Positions 35,344-44,602 of a stretch of 64,000 nucleotides of DNA are shown here, piece by piece. Positions within the stretch are counted from its first letter, which is position 1, and every line of letters begins with the position of its first letter. Source of the stretch: Anaerolineales bacterium UBA6055 (GTDB taxonomy: Bacteria; Chloroflexota; Anaerolineae; Aggregatilineales; Phototrophicaceae); the NCBI GenBank assembly GCA_002428985.1, contig DIYL01000051.1, positions 1 through 64,000 of the forward strand, in the 5' to 3' direction. The notes beneath the pieces were generated by a model that ran no database searches, was not told where the DNA came from, and saw only the letters and a program-made list of their open reading frames with translations. Position numbers and translations under genes: made by a program.

Positions 35344-36870
35344 CTACATACCACCGCCAAGTGCTTCGACGATAGTGGTCACATTGTAACGGATGTAATC
35401 AATATAGGTACTAGCAGGACCATCAGCATCACTTAGTGAACCGGTGTAGAGTGTATAGAATTGGACACCTGTCTCGTCCGCAATTTGTTGCACTAGATCA
35501 TCACTGACGGTTGTTTCAGCAAAAATAGCGGGGACATTCTGTTCACGAATGAGGTCGATTGTAGCAGCGACATCTGCGGCACTAGCTTGAGCAAGTGTCG
35601 ACAGACTTGGGATGATTGTACTGGAAACCTCAAAGTCATAGCGTGCTACGAAATACCCGAAGGCGTCGTGATTAGTAATCAAGACACGATTTTCTTCTGG
35701 TAAGGTCTCAATCAGTGGCATCACAAAATCGTGGGCAAGCTCGTCAACGGCTTCAAGATAAGCTGCAGCGTTAGCGGTATATGTTTCGGCATTTGCCGGA
35801 TCAAGTTCAATGAGTGTGTCACGAATTAACATTGTCCAGTACATGACATTGTGTGGTTCCATCCAAACATGTGGATCACATGCGCCGTGATCATGTCCAT
35901 GATCATCGTGTCCGTGCTCGTCATCATGTTCTTCACCTTCTTCGTGTTCGCCTTCTTCTTCATGCGCATGGCCATGACCTTCGCCACAATCTGCTTGGTA
36001 GAGCGCACCTAGAGTCTCAACTTTGCCTTCTTCATGTGCGTGATCATGGTCATGATCTTCACCTTCTTCATGAGCGTGATCTTCATCACCATGCTCGTGG
36101 TCTTCACCTTCTTCATGCTCGTGATCTTCATCGCTATGCTCGTGGTCTTCACCTTCTTCATGAGCGTGATCTTCATCGCCATGCTCGTGATCTTCGCCTT
36201 CTTCATGAGCGTGGTCTTCATCACCGTGATCATGAGAATCTGCGTGTAGTGCTTCCATTTCAGCATAATGTTGTTCACAGAGCATAGCCATTGCACTCAT
36301 GTCACCCATTTCACTGTGCTCTTCGTCGCCATGGTCATGATCGTCGTCTTCTTCATGCGCATGTTCTTCATCACCGTGTTCATGATCGTCATCTTCTTCA
36401 TGAGCATGTTCTTCATCACCGTGTTCGTGATCTTCGCCCTCTTCATGAGCGTGGTCTTCATCGCCATGCTCGTGGTCCTCATCACCGTGTTCGTCATGAC
36501 CATGATCATCGTGGCCACCAAAAGCAATGATTTCTACACAAGCTGATGCAGTAACAATATTGAGACCGTCAGAAGCATTTTCAATAGCTTCCAACAAACC
36601 TTCTTCAAAGAATGCGCCGTTGATGAACACAACATCCGCATCTGCTAATGCTGTCAGGTCACTCGGCGACGGTATGAAACTATGTGGATCTGCACCGCGT
36701 GGCATCACAGATGTAACATCTGCTACATCACCTGCGACATTTGCAATCACATCACTAAGAATGCTGTGACTACCAACAATCTGTAGGCGTTCATCCTGTG
36801 CATTACTAAATGGTATGGATAAAAGTAGTAATAAGTTTAGCAAAACAACAAATACGAAACGATGACGCAT
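35344..36870 (-). CDS. znuA: Zinc-binding periplasmic/lipid-side protein ZnuA with giant His/Asp/Glu insert
   Basis: Solute-binding protein of the Zn importer, 508 residues where family members have about 300. A signal peptide (VVLLNLLLLLSIPFSNAQ) is followed by the first lobe with GSHS and DPHSFIPSPSD. Then a ~208-residue insert (about residues 119-327) consists of repeated DHEHGDEDHAHEEGE-type units. The second lobe follows, from CDPHVWMEP through ITNHDAFGYF. Conserved metal-ligand His residues of both lobes are present. Typical ZnuA His-rich loops are 20-40 residues, so this one is exceptional. Second gene of the operon, 10 bases after zur. Confidence 0.93.
   Translation of the reverse strand: MRHRFVFVVLLNLLLLLSIPFSNAQDERLQIVGSHSILSDVIANVAGDVADVTSVMPRGADPHSFIPSPSDLTALADADVVFINGAFFEEGLLEAIENASDGLNIVTASACVEIIAFGGHDDHGHDEHGDEDHEHGDEDHAHEEGEDHEHGDEEHAHEEDDDHEHGDEEHAHEEDDDHDHGDEEHSEMGDMSAMAMLCEQHYAEMEALHADSHDHGDEDHAHEEGEDHEHGDEDHAHEEGEDHEHSDEDHEHEEGEDHEHGDEDHAHEEGEDHDHDHAHEEGKVETLGALYQADCGEGHGHAHEEEGEHEEGEEHDDEHGHDDHGHDHGACDPHVWMEPHNVMYWTMLIRDTLIELDPANAETYTANAAAYLEAVDELAHDFVMPLIETLPEENRVLITNHDAFGYFVARYDFEVSSTIIPSLSTLAQASAADVAATIDLIREQNVPAIFAETTVSDDLVQQIADETGVQFYTLYTGSLSDADGPASTYIDYIRYNVTTIVEALGGGM
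35880..36515 (-). repeat. In-frame tandem repeats coding for His/Asp/Glu-rich ZnuA insert
   Basis: Degenerate 45-base units coding for about 15 residues (DHEHGDEDHAHEEGE and variants), roughly a dozen repeats in total, with some perfectly repeated blocks and shorter interruptions (an internal Met/Ala/Cys-containing segment at about 36250-36310, and one near 35985-36010). The pattern suggests slippage or unequal recombination, so copy number may vary between strains. Confidence 0.85.
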
Positions 36871-36880
36871 TATGTTCTCC

Positions 36881-37339
36881 TTATTGCTGATTGGATTTAC
36901 AAGATGTACAAGTTCCCAAGATTTGCAAGTGATAAGATGTTATGTGATATTCCTTTAATTCAGCCACAGAATTAGTAAGAGACTTCATCATATTCACAAA
37001 CAAATTTGGTGAAAGATAAGACACATTGTCACATTGTGTGCAAATAAGTAACATTTGATGTTCATTCATCGATGGGATGTAACAGTTACAATTGCGATAC
37101 CCATGCACCTGTCTCAACAAGCCCGCCTCTATCAACTTTTTGACAAAGCGATAAACACTTGCCCGACCTGTTCCTGGACGTACAATCTCAAGAGCTTGTC
37201 GAATTTCTGCTACACTCATAGGGCAAGTTGTGTCATCCAAAATTGTGATAAGTTCTCTATCGATATCTGATCTACCAAAACCTTGTTGTTGAAGTACTTC
37301 TTTCCATGAGTCACAGATTTTCTTCTGCTCTACTGTCAT
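36881..37339 (-). CDS. zur: Fur-family zinc uptake regulator
   Basis: 152 residues from ATG 37339. N-terminal winged helix (DIDRELITILDDTTCPMSVAEIRQAL, then GRASVYRFVKKLIEAGLLRQV), then a metal-binding C-terminal part with CTQC and CTSC pairs (structural zinc). It lies at the head of the znu operon, so it is most likely Zur and self-regulating. A TTG-initiated longer form (37426) is possible but lacks a site; the ATG form has the normal Fur length. No clear Zur box was identified in the AT-rich upstream region. Confidence 0.85.
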   Translation of the reverse strand: MTVEQKKICDSWKEVLQQQGFGRSDIDRELITILDDTTCPMSVAEIRQALEIVRPGTGRASVYRFVKKLIEAGLLRQVHGYRNCNCYIPSMNEHQMLLICTQCDNVSYLSPNLFVNMMKSLTNSVAELKEYHITSYHLQILGTCTSCKSNQQ

Positions 37340-37556
37340 ACTAGTTACCGCTTGCAATACTATTTGAGACCTTGTATCATTTTCAAACAATTGATACCAA
37401 ATCTCATTTACAAATACAAGATGCAAATAAAACAGTACATAAATGACAGGTTACTCAAATGTACCAATTAAAATAAGAACAATGCCTTTGGTTTCTATTT
37501 GAACATATTGAAAATCAATGGCATAAAGTTTAATAATTCATCCGAGTAGCGTTTAA

Positions 37557-38390
37557 TTAAATATCATCGAGCCGGTCATCAGAAGCAACTAACATCACAA
37601 GAATAAGTTCATGGATGATGATAAACACTAGTAATGTGAAGGACCAAGACGCGACTTCAAAACCCATCCCTCTCAACACTATAATCCCCAGAAACGGCAT
37701 AACCCCTGACATAAATTGAACCAACACAAACACAACCATCGCAACCGTAATCATTTCGCCAGCAGAAACTAACTTGTCGGTAATGAACAACGACAAATAA
37801 TAAGCCAACAAAACAGATTGCTGATGTTCCAACCAAATCATCAAGATCAGTAAACCAATATCAATTAAGATTGGAACAATAGCTATAATTTCTGAAGAAG
37901 ATACAAATTGAAACAGGACAATTGCCGTTGCTATCAGTAAACTACTGCAAACGACAAACATTATCATCAAACGTATGATTCGAAACCATTGCAATTGATC
38001 AGAGCGATTAATGACTGCATGGCAAACTGCCAACGTAATAAATGTTTGACCCTTAGGGATGACTCCCAGTGTATCAATAATATTTGTAGTATATTGTCTT
38101 TTGATAATTTCAAAGATGCGATACAGCCATGGGACGATGTATATACTACTCCATATCATGAGCAAAAGAGGCACTACATTAATTATTTGTATGCCCAATT
38201 GTCCATAAGCAGATACAAAAATACCAAAAACTCCCCCACCCCAGATGATCGCCATACTTACGATTGGCAATTTGGGCTTTAGGGACAGTTGGCGTTGAAT
38301 ATGTCGTGATACGGGATGCGGGTGAACCTGATGTAATTGTTGCCAAATACGGTGTCGTATCCGAAAATACCGCCTGATGTAAAAAATCAT
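37557..38390 (-). CDS. Polytopic membrane protein, unknown
   Basis: 277 residues with about seven hydrophobic helices after a basic N-terminus rich in Arg, His and Gln (YIRRYFRIRHRIWQQLHQVHPH). The C-terminal residues are charged (SDDRLDDI). I do not recognise a family; the pattern of helix pairs with short loops could suit an ABC-2-like permease or a sensor. It stands between the zinc operon and importer 2, on the same strand as both, with no clear ribosome site seen. Confidence 0.6.
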   Translation of the reverse strand: MIFYIRRYFRIRHRIWQQLHQVHPHPVSRHIQRQLSLKPKLPIVSMAIIWGGGVFGIFVSAYGQLGIQIINVVPLLLMIWSSIYIVPWLYRIFEIIKRQYTTNIIDTLGVIPKGQTFITLAVCHAVINRSDQLQWFRIIRLMIMFVVCSSLLIATAIVLFQFVSSSEIIAIVPILIDIGLLILMIWLEHQQSVLLAYYLSLFITDKLVSAGEMITVAMVVFVLVQFMSGVMPFLGIIVLRGMGFEVASWSFTLLVFIIIHELILVMLVASDDRLDDI

Positions 38391-38412
38391 GTCTGTGATT
38401 ATACAGGCTCAG

Positions 38413-39444
38413 TTATGATGTTGGCTCTATCATTTCTTTTTGTGATGATTCAATCGATTCATCATATAAGAAACACTTAACTGTCCGACCTTCTGTGACA
38501 ATGTTCGGTGGAATATTATCATGGCAGATATCCATAACATGCTTGCACCGACCTGCAAACTTACAACCTGTGCGTGTATATTCATCAGTTTCAACCACAG
38601 CAAGATCAACCCGTTCCTTCCATTCTTCGCTACTTTTGATGGTAGGAATCGAAATTTTCAAGTTCTGTGTATATGGATGTAACGGATTACCGAGTACTTG
38701 CTCTGCTGGTCCCATCTCTACAATCCAACCACGTAGCATTACAGCAACACGATCACCCGCATAAAATGCAGTAGCCAAATCATGCGTAATATAAATCACA
38801 CTAACTTCATTCTCATCTTTTAGCTTGCGGAACATATTAACAACGGACATTCGTAGTGACGCATCAAGCATAGATACAGGCTCATCGGCCACAATCAATG
38901 ATGGTTTGGTAATCAAGGCACGAGCAATTGCGACACGTTGTGCTTGTCCGCCTGATAGCTCGTTGGGGTAACGCCCTTTGATTTCCGCAAATGTTAACCC
39001 AACCTCTTGCAGTACTTGGTCAATATACTTGTCCATTTCTTTGTTTTTACGTGATACCATTTTGTAGTTTTTGACAGTCTCATACAGGTAATGGTCAATG
39101 CGTTTAAGTGGACTGAATGCCGCAAATGGGTCCTGAAACACGGGTTGAACTTCCTTATAGAACCAGTTACGCATCTCCTTATTGGATAGCTCTGCAAGTA
39201 CCCGATCTTTATACTGAAGCACGCCGACAGATGGATCTTCCATACCGAGTACCATACGTGCAAGTGTCGTTTTACCGCTACCACTTTCGCCAACAATTGC
39301 AAGGATTTCGGGCTTGTCCGCATCAATCGTTACCGTAGCACTATCAACTGCGTGGAATTCTTTAGTACTAAAACCCTCACGGATATGGAAAATCTTCGAG
39401 ACATCGTCAATTTTCAGTAACGGTGACTTAGCTGACTGGTTCAC
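38413..39444 (-). CDS. Peptide-type ABC importer 2, ATPase (OppF/DppF-like)
   Basis: 343 residues. Walker A GESGSGKTT, signature LSGGQAQRVAIARAL, Walker B LIVADEPVSMLD, and C-terminal CKFAGRCKHVMDIC cysteine motif. The start is GTG 39444, with GAGGAG seven bases upstream, inside the end of the preceding ATPase gene (17-base overlap). Last gene of the importer 2 operon. Confidence 0.92.
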   Translation of the reverse strand: MNQSAKSPLLKIDDVSKIFHIREGFSTKEFHAVDSATVTIDADKPEILAIVGESGSGKTTLARMVLGMEDPSVGVLQYKDRVLAELSNKEMRNWFYKEVQPVFQDPFAAFSPLKRIDHYLYETVKNYKMVSRKNKEMDKYIDQVLQEVGLTFAEIKGRYPNELSGGQAQRVAIARALITKPSLIVADEPVSMLDASLRMSVVNMFRKLKDENEVSVIYITHDLATAFYAGDRVAVMLRGWIVEMGPAEQVLGNPLHPYTQNLKISIPTIKSSEEWKERVDLAVVETDEYTRTGCKFAGRCKHVMDICHDNIPPNIVTEGRTVKCFLYDESIESSQKEMIEPTS

Positions 39445-40432
39445 GGTTTAGCTCCTCTTCTACAACATGACAGGCGGTACGGTGACCGGGGGCAACACTT
39501 ATCATCTGCGGGTCTATTGTTTTACAGATCTCTTTAGCTAATGGGCAACGTTCATGAAAGCGACACCCACTCGGTGGGTTATCCAATGCAGGCGGACGCC
39601 CTGGAATGCTCTCGCGTTCATCTTTTGCATCAAGGCTAGGCAACGAGTTAATCAAAAACTGTGTGTATGGATGCTTCGGATTATTCAGGATGGTCTGTGT
39701 ATCGGCTTCCTCTACCAGTTTGCCTGCATATAAAATAGCAATACGATCCGCTAAATTAGCATGAACACCAATGTCATGTGTAATCAAGATTAGCGTACTA
39801 CCCTCTTTTTGCTGAACATCCTTCAACATCTGGATCACACCACGTTGGACAACTACATCTAATGCAGTAGTTGGCTCATCCGCAAAAATAAGCTTGGGCC
39901 ACAAAATTGTCGCTAGTGCAATCGTTACCCGTTGACGCATTCCACCAGATAACTCGTGTGGAAATGATCGCATCACCTTTTCTGGTAATCCAAGTTCACT
40001 CAGATATTTGGCCGTCATTTCAAACGCCTCTTTTTTGGTGACATTGCGATGCGCCGAGATAAAATCATGGAAGGTGTTCTGAATACGACGCACGGGATTA
40101 AGGACGTGCATCGACCCCTGTGGGATATACGATATTTTCTTCCAGCGTAAATCGCGTTGCTCTTCTTCAGTCATGGATTCAGCATCAATTTCTTCGCCAT
40201 CCAGATAATACATCACCGACCCATCAACAACCGTAAGTGGTGGTGTATATGAACCAAGCAGTATTTTCAACAGAGTTGATTTGCCACAACCAGACTCCCC
40301 TGCGATCCCATATACCTCTCCTGCTTGAATTTCAATCGAGATGTCATCCACAGCCTGAACAACCCGATCAACACCATACGCTTGTGTGATGTAGTAGCCC
40401 TTGAGATTTTCCGTCTTGATGATTGTACTCAT
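39428..40432 (-). CDS. Peptide-type ABC importer 2, ATPase (OppD/DppD-like)
   Basis: 334 residues. Walker A GESGCGKST, signature LSGGMRQRVTIALA, Walker B LIFADEPTTALD, switch THDIGVHANLADR, and CRFHERCPLAKEIC. Its ATG overlaps the stop of a 54-codon membrane ORF (ATGA at 40429-40432), so the small protein is coupled to the ATPase. Confidence 0.92.
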   Translation of the reverse strand: MSTIIKTENLKGYYITQAYGVDRVVQAVDDISIEIQAGEVYGIAGESGCGKSTLLKILLGSYTPPLTVVDGSVMYYLDGEEIDAESMTEEEQRDLRWKKISYIPQGSMHVLNPVRRIQNTFHDFISAHRNVTKKEAFEMTAKYLSELGLPEKVMRSFPHELSGGMRQRVTIALATILWPKLIFADEPTTALDVVVQRGVIQMLKDVQQKEGSTLILITHDIGVHANLADRIAILYAGKLVEEADTQTILNNPKHPYTQFLINSLPSLDAKDERESIPGRPPALDNPPSGCRFHERCPLAKEICKTIDPQMISVAPGHRTACHVVEEELNREPVS

Positions 40433-40593
40433 GATCTTGCCTTTAAACTTTTCAGCGTTTGAATAACAACAAATACAAGAAACACCAACGACGCGATAAG
40501 TAAAATACCACTGATGATAGTTTGAATAGTCTCATCCCGATGACCAGTGTATGTCGGTGTCGGTAAGTCAGCCTCATAAAAGATAAACATCAT
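40429..40593 (-). CDS. Small single-span membrane protein within importer 2 operon
   Basis: 54 residues from ATG 40593 (a second ATG follows at 40590), starting two bases after the OppC-like stop and ending in the ATGA overlap with the OppD-like gene. N-terminal ~24 residues are polar and acidic (YEADLPTPTYTGHRDE), then one hydrophobic helix of about 20 residues (IISGILLIASLVFLVFVV), then a Lys/Arg tail (LKSLKARS). This topology (outside-in by the positive-inside rule) resembles small regulatory subunits. No counterpart is present in importer 1. Function unknown. Confidence 0.75.
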   Translation of the reverse strand: MMFIFYEADLPTPTYTGHRDETIQTIISGILLIASLVFLVFVVIQTLKSLKARS

Positions 40594-40595
40594 TA

Positions 40596-41459
40596 TTATT
40601 CTTTCGTCTGCAAGCGCAGTAGACGTTTACGCGGATCAAGAAAATCAGATATGCCAACAGACACGAGATAGAAGCCAACGACAATGATAATTGAGGCGGC
40701 AATGGGTGCAATCAATACCCAAACACGATTGGTGAGCAATGATTGATAGTAGTTGCCCCAATAGATCATTGAACCAATTGATTGTGTATCCAGATCGCCA
40801 AGCCCTAAAATCGCTAGTGTTACTTCGATGCCTATCGCAAATAGAAAACCACTGACTATGTCTGCAAGCAAGAATGGAATAATAAAGGGCAAGTGTTCTT
40901 GAATGACGATCTTCCACGAACTCATACCTGAAAAGATCGCTGTATGTGTGAAATCACGTTCCCGCAAACTAAGCACCTGCGCTCGATAGCGCTTAGAGGG
41001 ATGTGCCCAATCAAGGATGCCAATCAATACACCCAATGCTAACACTGACATACTGCCACGCATGATGGCAGCGATTAGAATGAGCAAGGGTAATCGCGGT
41101 ATGACAATCACACTATCGACTATTGACGAAACGATACGATCAAATATGCCCCCGATGTAACCTGTAAGTAGACCAAGGAAAACACCAATCCCACGCCCAA
41201 TCACTACAGCAACACCTGCAATCAGTAAAGTATTGCGGATTCCAAATGTCAACATCCAGAAGACGTCTTGTCCGGTTGATGTTGTGCCAAAAATAAACTC
41301 GGCTGATGGGGGTTCATTACGTTCAACAGCACGACGATCATCGGGTTCATATGGTGAAAAGAAAGACAAAATGACAAGGAATGCCGCCACCAATAGTATC
41401 AACGACCCATAACGAAAGGAGGGGCTGAAACGAACTAAGTCTCGAATGGTTGTAAGCAT
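40596..41459 (-). CDS. Peptide-type ABC importer 2, permease (OppC/DppC-like)
   Basis: 287 residues: N-terminal helix, extracellular EFIFGTTSTGQDVFWML (OppC family signature FGTxxxGxDxxxR-like), then five helices. EAA loop with LSLRERDFTHTAIFSGMSSWKIV. ATG 41459 has AAGGAAA upstream. Between OppB (41470) and the small membrane protein (40593). Confidence 0.9.
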   Translation of the reverse strand: MLTTIRDLVRFSPSFRYGSLILLVAAFLVILSFFSPYEPDDRRAVERNEPPSAEFIFGTTSTGQDVFWMLTFGIRNTLLIAGVAVVIGRGIGVFLGLLTGYIGGIFDRIVSSIVDSVIVIPRLPLLILIAAIMRGSMSVLALGVLIGILDWAHPSKRYRAQVLSLRERDFTHTAIFSGMSSWKIVIQEHLPFIIPFLLADIVSGFLFAIGIEVTLAILGLGDLDTQSIGSMIYWGNYYQSLLTNRVWVLIAPIAASIIIVVGFYLVSVGISDFLDPRKRLLRLQTKE

Positions 41460-41469
41460 GATGATTTCC

Positions 41470-42468
41470 TTATTTTAGACGAACACGCGGGTCGAGGAAC
41501 GGGTAAATAAGATCTACCAATAATGATGCTGTGGCAATACCAACAATCGATAGAAGCGTGATGCCCATGATGATATTGTAGTCAGCGGCATTAATCGCAT
41601 TAAATAAGACAAAGCCAATACCCGGATAACCAAAGACGATCTCAGTAATCAACGCACCGCTGAAGATCGTACCCAACGATAGAGCTAAGTCAGTTACCTG
41701 TGGAAGCATTGTGTTGCGTATCACATAAGAAAACAAAATTTTGCGTTTAGGAACAGCGGCAAGGTCGGCATATTGCACATAATCACTGGACATTTCTGTG
41801 CCTGCAAGAGCTTTCGCCATAATAAAGCGAAATGCCGTAGCTCCTAATATTATGGAGAGCGCAGGCAGGAATCCAAAGTACAAGACACTGCTGATATATT
41901 CCCATGTTAAAGCAGGCTCACCACGTGCCCCACCAACGAGTGGAAACCACGGGAGATAGAATGTAAATGACATTAATAGAACAAACGCGAGGATATAGTA
42001 TGGTACTGGATATATCGTAATCACAGTCTTCTCAAGCACATTTGCCCATAGTGCATTAGGGAAATAACCAGCCAACGATCCTAATATTAAGCCAGCAACC
42101 CAAGATATCAGTGTTGCTGTACCAAGTAACCCCACAGTCCACCAGATACCATCACCAATAATGTCGTTTACTGACCGAGGAAAGTTTTGAAACGATGGAC
42201 CCAAATCCCCTCGAACCAAGCGTCCCCAGAATGCAAGATACTGATCAAATAGCGAGCCATCCAGACCATATAGATCTGTAAGAGTTTCACGCATAGCAAT
42301 CGACGCTTCGGGATCCATTGATTGAAAGGAGGTTAGTCGTCCCATCATATTTTCTACAGGATTAACGGGAGACATGCGCGGGATAAGAAATGTGATTGTG
42401 ACACCTACAAAGATGACAATCAACCACTGTACAAAGCGGGGTAAAATATATTGTCGCAACAATGTCAT
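41470..42468 (-). CDS. Peptide-type ABC importer 2, permease (OppB/DppB-like)
   Basis: 332 residues, OppB-like: N-terminal helix, FLIPRMSPVNP, EAA loop LAAVPKRKILFSYVIRNTMLPQ, and TEIVFGYPGIGFVLFNAINA near the C-terminus. It lies 10 bases upstream of the OppC gene. Substrate again uncertain; divergent regulator and sugar-like gene cluster nearby favour a carbohydrate substrate. Confidence 0.9.
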   Translation of the reverse strand: MTLLRQYILPRFVQWLIVIFVGVTITFLIPRMSPVNPVENMMGRLTSFQSMDPEASIAMRETLTDLYGLDGSLFDQYLAFWGRLVRGDLGPSFQNFPRSVNDIIGDGIWWTVGLLGTATLISWVAGLILGSLAGYFPNALWANVLEKTVITIYPVPYYILAFVLLMSFTFYLPWFPLVGGARGEPALTWEYISSVLYFGFLPALSIILGATAFRFIMAKALAGTEMSSDYVQYADLAAVPKRKILFSYVIRNTMLPQVTDLALSLGTIFSGALITEIVFGYPGIGFVLFNAINAADYNIIMGITLLSIVGIATASLLVDLIYPFLDPRVRLK

Positions 42469-42517
42469 AGGTCAATATCCAATATTTATAAGAAGAATCT
42501 ATTCATATATTTGCTGT

Positions 42518-42547
42518 GTAGTGGAGCGTATGCAAACCCTCCACTAC
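42518..42547 (-). terminator. Intercistronic hairpin after binding-protein gene 2
   Basis: GTAGTGGAG (42518-42526) pairs perfectly with CTCCACTAC (42539-42547), 12-nt loop. It lies between the stop of the solute-binding protein (42609) and the start of OppB (42468). There is no T-run, so it more likely protects the upstream mRNA than terminates fully. Confidence 0.55.
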
Positions 42548-42608
42548 GTTGTTACATTATTTGACAAATGCGAAGGGCAGAGGCAAAACCCATACCCTCA
42601 CATCTCTA

Positions 42609-44510
42609 CTATGATACCGGAGTTAGGTTCTGGAAGGCAAACTTACCACCATGGAACCAATATAACGGCATATAGTTCGGATCTTCTGAAGTTGGGAAAC
42701 CTGTCCAGTAACGTTCATCCCAAGTTACAAATTTCTTGAATGCAATCGTAGTAATATCGAACATATTTTCTGTCCAATACTGAACTAGTTCACGTGCGAC
42801 TTCAAAGTTTTCTTCGCTTGTTGGGTCAAGACTAGCCATCTGATCAATCAATTCACCAATTCGTTCATCATTGATACGACGCTGTCCGTCACCACCCAAT
42901 GGGCGATAGTCTTCGCCAACTGGCGCATAGTATTGTGGATGAAGGTCACGAACCTCTGGCCAAGAGTCACCGGATGCAAGTGCAAACGTATGCCATGGTG
43001 TTGCAACTTCATATTGACCAACAAATCGATTCTGATCCCAGACATTACGTTCTAGACCGGAAAGATTGACATCAATACCAAAGTCTGACCACATATCAGC
43101 AGCTGCATTGGCTACACGGAAAGCATCATTTTCGTCTGGTGGAGATTGCAAGTCGATCGAGAAAGGTTCGCCATCAGGGCCTACCCAATCACCACCACCA
43201 TTACGGGTAAGACCAGCTTTAAGCATTAATTTTTCTGCAGCTTCAGGGTCAAATTTCCACCAACCATAACCAAAGACTTCCGTCGGTGAGCCGGGAACAG
43301 TAAATCCTTGATCTTCTGCCCATGCTGCGATCTGTTCGGAAACAGTTGGGTCATATGGGTTATACATTTCGCCGTCACCTAGATCAATTTCTAGGTTAAC
43401 GAGCCATTCTTCCAATGGTTCATGGTAAATCTGAGACAATGAAGCCGTTGGTGGAATCGGAATTGCTGTAATTTTGGCAACACCACCGATGTATTCGGTT
43501 TGCATTTCGACCATATTCAAAGATAGTGCCAATGCCCAACGTACATCAGGATTCGCATAAAGTGGATCACTTTCGAGGTTGAAAGCAAGTTGACGGGTAC
43601 TAACTTCGTTCGGATATGCCCAAGGGAAGTCGGTGTACCATGAACGTGCAGTTGGGGTTGTGTCCAATGTTGTTTCAAATGCTTCAATATCAACATCGAA
43701 GTACACATCGAGCTCACCACGCGACATAGCAATCGCTTTACGCGAGCTATCACCATAGAAGATACTCAAGACATATTTTGGACCAACATTGCCAGTAATA
43801 ATACCAGCAACTGAATTTTCAGGATCTGCACGACGTTCAAATAGTTCCCAGAAGCCGTTAGGATCAGCATCTATTGGAATATAGTTACCTAAGACTACTG
43901 GATCAGTCCATTCCCAAGTAGCTAGATCGCCATCAACAGCTTCCACAATGTGTTTTGGCATCATGTAGATACCATTCCAGCGTGTTTCGAACAAGCTGTG
44001 GAAACGTGAGTTAGAAGCTGTCAAGTTGAATGTTACGCTGTAGTCACCAGTTTTCTCAGCTGAATCCATGAATTGATTCAATTGTGAGGTCCAACCAGCT
44101 TGTGTAAGTCCTTCAGTGTTCTTAAGTGTCTCAACCGTAAAGACTAAGTCGTCAGCCGTAAATTCGACGCCGTCACTCCACAAAACACCTTCACGCAACT
44201 CAACCGACATTTGGGTAAAGTCATCGTTATATATCGGATCGGATGTTGCTAAACCATAAATGAGTTCGCCAGTTTCTTGATCGCGATACCAGAGTGTTTC
44301 AAGCATCAGCGCATGGTGATGTGCCGTATTACCACCTGTACGCCACACGTTATAGTTACCGACAGTACCAAAACGGAAAATCTGGTCAAATACGAACATT
44401 TCTTCGCGGGGAAGATCCACAGGCAGACCTTGCGGCTCTTGCGCAATGTTCACGAATGTTGGTAATGCAAGCAATACCAACGAGAAAAGTAAAATCAATT
44501 TTCTTGCCAT
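42609..44510 (-). CDS. Extracellular solute-binding protein, family 5 (importer 2)
   Basis: 633 residues, larger than typical family-5 proteins (500-550). Signal peptide LILLFSLVLLALPTFVNIAQ. Contains MSVELREGVLWSDGVEFTADDLVFTVE, the family-5 signature, and the region NPDVRWALALSLN. ATG 44510 has GAGGAG upstream. First gene of importer 2, 92 bases downstream of the lacI gene on the same strand. Homologues of this size in Thermotoga- and Chloroflexus-like organisms are often oligosaccharide binders (family impression only). Confidence 0.9.
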   Translation of the reverse strand: MARKLILLFSLVLLALPTFVNIAQEPQGLPVDLPREEMFVFDQIFRFGTVGNYNVWRTGGNTAHHHALMLETLWYRDQETGELIYGLATSDPIYNDDFTQMSVELREGVLWSDGVEFTADDLVFTVETLKNTEGLTQAGWTSQLNQFMDSAEKTGDYSVTFNLTASNSRFHSLFETRWNGIYMMPKHIVEAVDGDLATWEWTDPVVLGNYIPIDADPNGFWELFERRADPENSVAGIITGNVGPKYVLSIFYGDSSRKAIAMSRGELDVYFDVDIEAFETTLDTTPTARSWYTDFPWAYPNEVSTRQLAFNLESDPLYANPDVRWALALSLNMVEMQTEYIGGVAKITAIPIPPTASLSQIYHEPLEEWLVNLEIDLGDGEMYNPYDPTVSEQIAAWAEDQGFTVPGSPTEVFGYGWWKFDPEAAEKLMLKAGLTRNGGGDWVGPDGEPFSIDLQSPPDENDAFRVANAAADMWSDFGIDVNLSGLERNVWDQNRFVGQYEVATPWHTFALASGDSWPEVRDLHPQYYAPVGEDYRPLGGDGQRRINDERIGELIDQMASLDPTSEENFEVARELVQYWTENMFDITTIAFKKFVTWDERYWTGFPTSEDPNYMPLYWFHGGKFAFQNLTPVS

Positions 44511-44602
44511 AAGTATAGCTCCTCATAAATTAAATATTTTTTTGTTTAGGGTGTATTTGACGCACCCATAAAACACAAATCTATTAAAAGCCCCGCCTGA
44601 AT

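Noticed and set aside
35853..36546. Several long open frames on the plus strand and alternative minus frames opposite the znuA insert
   Set aside because: They are mirrors of the repetitive His/Asp/Glu coding sequence; low-complexity translations (His/Leu/Arg or Met/Thr/Lys repeats) and no ribosome sites.
44511..44602. GGGTG/CACCC stem between lacI and binding-protein gene 2 as a terminator
   Set aside because: Short stem with a bulge and no T-run after it on the minus strand; too weak to call.
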